This document shows positions 14,362 through 18,272 of a stretch of 18,272 nt of DNA, piece by piece (the first letter of the stretch is position 1; the number at the start of each line of letters is the position of its first letter). Source of the DNA: Bacteriovorax sp. UBA1852 (GTDB taxonomy: Bacteria; Bdellovibrionota; Bacteriovoracia; Bacteriovoracales; Bacteriovoracaceae); contig DDIK01000115.1 in the NCBI GenBank assembly GCA_002338505.1, positions 1 through 18,272 of the forward strand, written 5' to 3'. The notes under the pieces were generated by a model. The model made no database searches and was not told where the DNA came from. It saw nothing but the letters and a program-made list of their open reading frames with translations. The position numbers and the translations under genes were made by a program.

Positions 14362-16188
14362 ATGAAACAGTCTAAATCACAGATTACGATAATCTATACA
14401 CTAACGTGCCTCGCTCTTGTGCCAATATTTCTCTTAAGTGGGTACTATATATACCACTCAAGAAACAAGTCAGTGGAAGATAAGGTTGATAAATTAAAGG
14501 CAATTGCATTATCCAAACAAGTCACATTAGAAAACCACCTTACTAACTATATCTCTTCTCTAGAGGTCTTAGCTAATTCTGAGATATTTGGCGATGAGAT
14601 GAAAAAGAAGATCTACAACGGTTCTTCCCAGTCTCTCATTCATGACTTTCAGGAAAAGATGTGGGGTGCATTTCATCACGTGTTTGTTGCAGATACAAAT
14701 GGAAATATTATTATTAGCCCACATCATGGTGATAATACAAAAAGTACTCACTTGAATCATTCGATATCTTCTTCAAAATATTTTAAAGAATCATTAAATT
14801 CTACACAGGTCACTGGCTTTTTCGGTTTCGAAGAAACTACTCATTATCATCAGCTTGTAATGGTTCCTATCAAAAAAGATGGCGAAACACTTGGAGTGAT
14901 AATATCTGAAATTACTATTAAGTTTTATATTGATCTTTTAAGAAAAGATTTCGAGTTAGGTGAGACCGGTCAGATATATCTTTCAACGTTGAATAAGGAA
15001 AGAGTTGTTCATTTAAAAGAAACAGAAATCTTAAAGCTTAGCTCTTCTTTTCTTGATTCTGCGTTGAGCGAGGGAAGAGGACTTGGGATTGCTGATGGAA
15101 AGCTCTCTGTGTTTTTAAGGAGTAAAAGATTCCCATGGGTCTTAGCTGTTGAAATCGATGAAGATGAAGTCCTCATGCCCATTAACACCAATGTTAAATA
15201 TATAAGTATTGCTTATCTCGTATTCACAATTATTTTCTTACTCGTATTTCGCTATATTGTAGCTCTTTTGAAAAAACCTGTGCAGGTGATGAGTGAGAGA
15301 ATTGCAAGTATATCTACCGAAGCATCAAAGAATACATTAGAGCTGAATCAGAAGTCATCTGAATTAGTTGATGGCTCAATTACTCTGGCTGAGGCCTTAA
15401 CTGAAAATCAGGGGCAGTTAGAAAGTGTCATCTCTGGACTAAAGGAAGATCGAGGCCTAATTGAGTCATCACTTAAAAAGAGCGATGAAGTAAAGAATGT
15501 TGCTTCAAGAGGCCAAGGAACTGTTGATGACCTCAATGTTAATATTGAAAATGTTGTTGATTCAAATGAGCTTGTGCAGTCGGAAGTTAGTGGCGTTATG
15601 ACTAATATATTTGAAATTTCAGATTCTATAAAGCTTATTCAAGAAAAAACCAATCTTATTAATGATATTGTTTTTCAAACGAAACTACTATCTTTCAATG
15701 CCTCGGTAGAGGCCGCAAGAGCTGGAGAGCATGGTAAAGGATTTGCTGTTGTCGCTGAAGAGGTTGGTAATCTTGCTGACATGAGTGGGAACGCCGCAGT
15801 TGAGATACATGAAATGATTGAAGAGAGTGTAAAGAAAGTTGAAAATATCGTAGAGAAGAGTAAAAAAGACCTTGAAGCCGTTATTGAAAGATCTAAAGAG
15901 AATACAAATAAGTCCAAGAAGAGTGTGGAAGAGTGTCATTTAATATTTAAGAATATCTTAGAGGGAATACAAAGCCTTCATATCGAAATTGGAAACGTTT
16001 CAGAGCGCTCGAACCAAAAGGTTGTAGTGATAGATGAGGTAAATGAAAGATTCTTAAGTTTAAGAACTGTTTCAGACAATTCTTCGGAGGTTGCAGAGTA
16101 TGTTAAGGTGCATATGCATAAATTAAAGAATGATGCTCAAAAACTCATGTTAGTTTCTGCAGAGTTAAAGAATAAATTTTCATCATAA
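14362..16188 (+). CDS. Methyl-accepting chemotaxis protein with periplasmic Cache-type sensor
   Basis: This is a 608-residue chemoreceptor that senses an extracellular signal and controls the CheA kinase. A first membrane segment (about 9-31) and a second (about 279-302) bound a periplasmic domain of 245 residues with features of a double Cache domain: FVADTNGNIIISP (108-120), LGETGQIYLS (199-208) and FPWVLAVEIDEDEVLMPI (257-274). The cytoplasmic part is a long coiled coil. Its tip carries NDIVFQTKLLSFNASVEAARAGEHGKGFAVVAEEV (434-468 region), the highly conserved CheA/CheW-contacting hairpin with E450 and R453, although SFNASVE replaces the usual ALNAAIE. No HAMP domain is obvious after the second membrane segment. 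The ligand is unknown. It has its own sigma-28 promoter and a shared terminator downstream. Confidence 0.93.
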   Translation: MKQSKSQITIIYTLTCLALVPIFLLSGYYIYHSRNKSVEDKVDKLKAIALSKQVTLENHLTNYISSLEVLANSEIFGDEMKKKIYNGSSQSLIHDFQEKMWGAFHHVFVADTNGNIIISPHHGDNTKSTHLNHSISSSKYFKESLNSTQVTGFFGFEETTHYHQLVMVPIKKDGETLGVIISEITIKFYIDLLRKDFELGETGQIYLSTLNKERVVHLKETEILKLSSSFLDSALSEGRGLGIADGKLSVFLRSKRFPWVLAVEIDEDEVLMPINTNVKYISIAYLVFTIIFLLVFRYIVALLKKPVQVMSERIASISTEASKNTLELNQKSSELVDGSITLAEALTENQGQLESVISGLKEDRGLIESSLKKSDEVKNVASRGQGTVDDLNVNIENVVDSNELVQSEVSGVMTNIFEISDSIKLIQEKTNLINDIVFQTKLLSFNASVEAARAGEHGKGFAVVAEEVGNLADMSGNAAVEIHEMIEESVKKVENIVEKSKKDLEAVIERSKENTNKSKKSVEECHLIFKNILEGIQSLHIEIGNVSERSNQKVVVIDEVNERFLSLRTVSDNSSEVAEYVKVHMHKLKNDAQKLMLVSAELKNKFSS

Positions 16189-16214
16189 AAAAAGGGAGCT
16201 TTTAAAGCTCCCTT
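16187..16214. terminator. Bidirectional terminator between the chemoreceptor and ahpC
   Basis: AAGGGAGCTTT (16192-16202) and AAAGCTCCCTT (16204-16214) are exact inverted arms. On the minus strand the hairpin runs into seven Ts (16193-16187), a classical intrinsic terminator for ahpC, and these Ts overlap the chemoreceptor stop codon. On the plus strand only a weaker T-run (ATTGTTTT) follows. Confidence 0.85.
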
Positions 16215-16244
16215 AAGTATTGTTTTACCAGAATGTCTTAAAAA

Positions 16245-16847
16245 TTATAGCTTGTTAAAATATTCTTTAGATCCTGAAGGATCAGGCTTCATTGTATCAG
16301 AACCTTGAGTCCAACCTGCAGGACAAACTTCTCCGTGCTTAGCTGTGTACTGGTATCCTTCAACAAGTCTTGCAATTTCTTCAACGTTTCTACCAACAGA
16401 AAGGTTGTTGATTGAAGAGTGTTGTACAACGTTGTTCTCATCAATGATGTAAGTTGCTCTAAATGCAACATCACCACTTGGCATTAATGCACCATACTTC
16501 TTAGCAGTTTCTTTTGTAAGGTCAGCAAGAAGTGGGTAAGCGATTTCACCAAGACCACCATCTTTTCTTGATTGCTTTGTCCAAGCTAGGTGAGAGAATT
16601 CAGAATCTACTGAACAACCAATAACTTCACAGTTAAGGTCTTTGAATAGATTGATTTTATCAGAAAATGCAGTGATTTCTGTTGGGCATACAAATGTAAA
16701 GTCTAGTGGGTAGAAGAAAAGAACTTTCCACTTACCTTTGTAGTCAGAAAGAGAAATTTCTTTGATATCACCATTAACAACAGCGTTTCCACTGAATTCT
16801 GGTGCATCTAAACCTACTAGTGTTGTTGGATAATTTGTTTCAGACAT
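16245..16847 (-). CDS. ahpC: Typical 2-Cys peroxiredoxin (AhpC/Prx1 type)
   Basis: Peroxiredoxins reduce hydrogen peroxide and organic peroxides in the cytoplasm. The 200-residue protein has the peroxidatic motif P-x-x-x-T-x-x-C (YPLDFTFVCPTE, C54) and the resolving Cys in GEVCPAGW (C175), so it works as a dimer with intersubunit disulfides. It also carries both motifs that make eukaryotic Prx1-type enzymes easy to over-oxidise: GGLG (97-100) and a C-terminal Tyr-Phe (196-197). Many bacterial AhpC proteins lack these. The ATG at 16847 has AAAGGAG five bases upstream. No ahpF lies beside it in the window, so the electron donor is probably a thioredoxin. The terminator at 16187-16214 ends the transcript. 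Confidence 0.95.
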   Translation of the reverse strand: MSETNYPTTLVGLDAPEFSGNAVVNGDIKEISLSDYKGKWKVLFFYPLDFTFVCPTEITAFSDKINLFKDLNCEVIGCSVDSEFSHLAWTKQSRKDGGLGEIAYPLLADLTKETAKKYGALMPSGDVAFRATYIIDENNVVQHSSINNLSVGRNVEEIARLVEGYQYTAKHGEVCPAGWTQGSDTMKPDPSGSKEYFNKL

Positions 16848-16878
16848 AAGGACTCCTTTAAATCTTAAATTATTTTAA

Positions 16879-16908
16879 AATATGTAAAACCATAATGATT
16901 TTTTACAA
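16879..16908 (-). promoter_or_regulatory. Candidate ahpC control region with inverted repeat
   Basis: TGTAAAA (16883-16889) and TTTTACA (16901-16907) form a 7-bp inverted repeat around 11 bases. The centre contains ATAATGATT (16892-16900), the core of a PerR-type box (TTATAAT-N-ATTATAA), though the outer positions match poorly (9 of 14). Possible -35 TTGTAA (16908-16903) and -10 CATATT (16884-16879) on the minus strand flank it with an 18-base gap. The site is 32-61 bp from the ahpC start. Confidence 0.35.
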
Positions 16909-17047
16909 CATAATCAAGGGGACACTATTTGTTTATTTCTATGGGGAGATAGATTCTCTCAATTGTGCGCGTCGTTGTCTCGAGTTTCTTTATTTATCAA
17001 AAGGTTAGCAGAAGAGTCAGGCTAAAAATAACACATTTCAGCTAAAG

Positions 17048-17079
17048 ATTTCGTCAATTCTACCGAAATGACCGATTAT
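17048..17079 (+). promoter_or_regulatory. Candidate clpP promoter with a 6-bp dyad
   Basis: TCGTCA (17051-17056) and GATTAT (17074-17079) are spaced by 17 bases, four of six matches each. ATTTCG (17048-17053) and CGAAAT (17064-17069) form an inverted repeat over the -35. The signals are weak. The rest of 16848-17114 shows no open frame and no strong structure. Confidence 0.3.
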
Positions 17080-17114
17080 ACAAATCAGACTTTTTCGTAT
17101 TGGGAGAATTAATA

Positions 17115-17729
17115 ATGAAAACGCCACAAAGCTATATTCCAAATCCTATTGTTATTGAACAAACCTCAAGAGGTGAGAGACAATATGATATTTATTCGAG
17201 ACTTCTACTTGATAGGATTATCTTCCTAGGTACTCAGGTTAATGATACTGTGGCAAATCTCTTGATTGCCCAGATGTTATTTCTGGAACAAGACAATCCA
17301 GATGATCCAATTCATTTCTATATTAATAGTCCAGGTGGTAGTGTTTACGCTGGACTTGGTATTTATGATATTATGCAACATGTTTCTTGCCCAGTTTATA
17401 CTTACTGTGTAGGTCTCGCGGCATCAATGGGCTCTTTGCTTTTAACAGCTGGAGACGCAGGACACCGCCATGCAATGCCACATTCTCGAATCATGATTCA
17501 CCAACCGCTTGGTGGTGCTCAGGGACAATGTTCTGACATCCAAATTCAGGCGAAGGAAATTCAAGATTTAAAAGATCAATTAAATGGTATCTATGTTAAG
17601 CATTCAAGTACAGGAATGTCCTTGGATAAAATTGAAGAGGCAACAGATAGAGATAATTTTCTCTCTCCTAGCCAGGCCATAGAATTAGGCTTAATAGATT
17701 CTGCAATTGATCCGAAAAAAGGTAAGTAA
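17115..17729 (+). CDS. clpP: ATP-dependent Clp protease proteolytic subunit ClpP
   Basis: ClpP forms a barrel of two heptameric rings that degrades proteins fed to it by ClpX or related unfoldases. The catalytic triad is visible: S104 in GLAASMGS, H129 in RIMIHQP and D180 in DRDNF. INSPGGSVYAGLGIYD (70-85) is the family oxyanion and head region. The 204-residue length is standard. The ATG at 17115 is chosen because GGAG (17103-17106) lies eight bases upstream; the frame can be extended to a TTG at 17100, but that codon overlaps this site. As is common, the first residues before Tyr-Asp-Ile-Tyr-Ser-Arg-Leu-Leu would be removed by autoprocessing. clpX follows 73 bp downstream, probably in the same transcript. 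Confidence 0.97.
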   Translation: MKTPQSYIPNPIVIEQTSRGERQYDIYSRLLLDRIIFLGTQVNDTVANLLIAQMLFLEQDNPDDPIHFYINSPGGSVYAGLGIYDIMQHVSCPVYTYCVGLAASMGSLLLTAGDAGHRHAMPHSRIMIHQPLGGAQGQCSDIQIQAKEIQDLKDQLNGIYVKHSSTGMSLDKIEEATDRDNFLSPSQAIELGLIDSAIDPKKGK

Positions 17730-17802
17730 GAAGAAATTACTTAGATAAGTTCAATATAAAAGTAGCAGCTAGATTTAAACTTACTGCTTAAAAGGAAAGA
17801 AG

Positions 17803-18272
17803 ATGTCAAAAGAGAAAGGTAATTACAACAGTACTCTTCACTGCAACTTCTGTGGAAAGTCACAGAGAGAGGTGAAGAAACTAATTGCAGGGCCAGGTGT
17901 CTATATATGTGATGAATGTATTGAACTTTGTAATGAAATTATTTTTGAGGATTCTGTTAAATCAGTATCTAAAGCAGCTCTTGATAACGTTCCTAAGCCA
18001 CATGAAATCAAGGAGCACCTTGATAGCTATGTCATTGGACAAGATAGAGCAAAGAAAATTATTTCTGTAGCAGTTCACAATCATTACAAGAGAGTTGCTC
18101 ATGGTGACAACAAGAGAAAAGGTGATGAGGTTGAACTTCAAAAGTCTAATATCTTATTAGCTGGGCCAACAGGTTCAGGTAAGACTCTTATCGCGCAGTC
18201 GCTTGCAAAGTTTTTAAATGTACCTTTTGCCATTGCAGATGCCACTTCATTAACTGAAGCTGGTTATGTTGG
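17803..18272 (+). CDS. clpX: ATP-dependent Clp protease ATP-binding subunit ClpX, truncated by the right edge
   Basis: ClpX is the hexameric AAA+ unfoldase that recognises substrates and threads them into ClpP. Only the first 156 codons are inside the window. The N-terminal zinc-binding domain is complete, with C14/C17 (CNFCGK) and C36/C39 (CDECIELC), followed by the conserved P-x-P-H-E-I-K and SYVIGQDRAKK segments and Walker A GPTGSGKT. The ATG at 17803 follows AAGGA by six bases. The short plus-strand frame at 17885-18070 is in another phase and is not a gene. Confidence 0.96.
   Translation, partial: MSKEKGNYNSTLHCNFCGKSQREVKKLIAGPGVYICDECIELCNEIIFEDSVKSVSKAALDNVPKPHEIKEHLDSYVIGQDRAKKIISVAVHNHYKRVAHGDNKRKGDEVELQKSNILLAGPTGSGKTLIAQSLAKFLNVPFAIADATSLTEAGYV

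Noticed and set aside
15675..15939. Minus-strand open frames within the chemoreceptor signalling region
   Set aside because: They are antisense to the most conserved part of the receptor, which fully explains the coding signal.
17005..17025. TTAGC / GCTAA dyad upstream of clpP
   Set aside because: Arms of only five bases around 11 bases are expected by chance in AT-rich DNA, and no promoter element aligns with it.
17764..17788. AGCAG / CTGCT dyad between clpP and clpX as a terminator
   Set aside because: A five-base stem with a 15-base loop and no T-run would not stop transcription; clpP and clpX are probably cotranscribed.

Overview
The window reads as ordinary chromosome of an AT-rich Gram-negative bacterium. 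It has many signal-peptide and lipoprotein genes, an outer-membrane barrel gene, a chemoreceptor and a PilZ protein. The style of these genes (short secreted proteins of unknown function, acidic proteins, PIN-PhoH) suggests a Bdellovibrio-like predator, perhaps the Halobacteriovorax/Bacteriovorax group. That placement is inference from gene character, not a database result. I see no tRNA, rRNA, CRISPR array, insertion sequence or prophage gene.

Layout. Positions 1-1169 hold a minus-strand gene of unknown function that runs off the left edge. A divergent control region with a perfect 8-bp inverted repeat separates it from a plus-strand run: an acidic unknown protein, rsmD (rRNA methylation), coaD (CoA synthesis) and a PLP aminotransferase overlapping coaD by 4 bp. 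Next come a lipoprotein and a PorV/FadL-like outer-membrane barrel, also joined by a 4-bp overlap. A putative terminator and promoter then lead into a PIN-PhoH ATPase followed 4 bases later by a PilZ-domain protein.

From 8748 to 12415 the genes are on the minus strand. In transcription order they are a small secreted protein, a DedA-family membrane protein, and a candidate operon of three genes: a 99-aa helical protein, a 149-aa secreted protein and a 490-aa secreted protein resembling the transglutaminase-elicitor family. In front of this operon lie three copies of a 17-bp palindrome, TTCACAA-N3-TTGTGAA, placed around a recognisable promoter. This is the strongest candidate in the window for an undescribed regulated system.

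The plus strand resumes with a 575-aa exported protein that appears to join a transglutaminase/cysteine-protease-like domain (Cys185, His216) to a C-terminal beta-barrel-like region. A methyl-accepting chemotaxis protein follows, preceded by a very good sigma-28 (FliA) promoter. A bidirectional terminator hairpin separates it from a minus-strand 2-Cys peroxiredoxin (ahpC). The window ends with clpP and the first 156 codons of clpX, the protease and unfoldase of one complex.

Several starts were moved from the longest open frame to codons with a proper ribosome binding site: 1373, 6885 (TTG), 8200, 12415 and 17115. No gene-free stretch exceeds 300 bases; the longest are 16848-17114 and 1170-1372, both divergent promoter regions.
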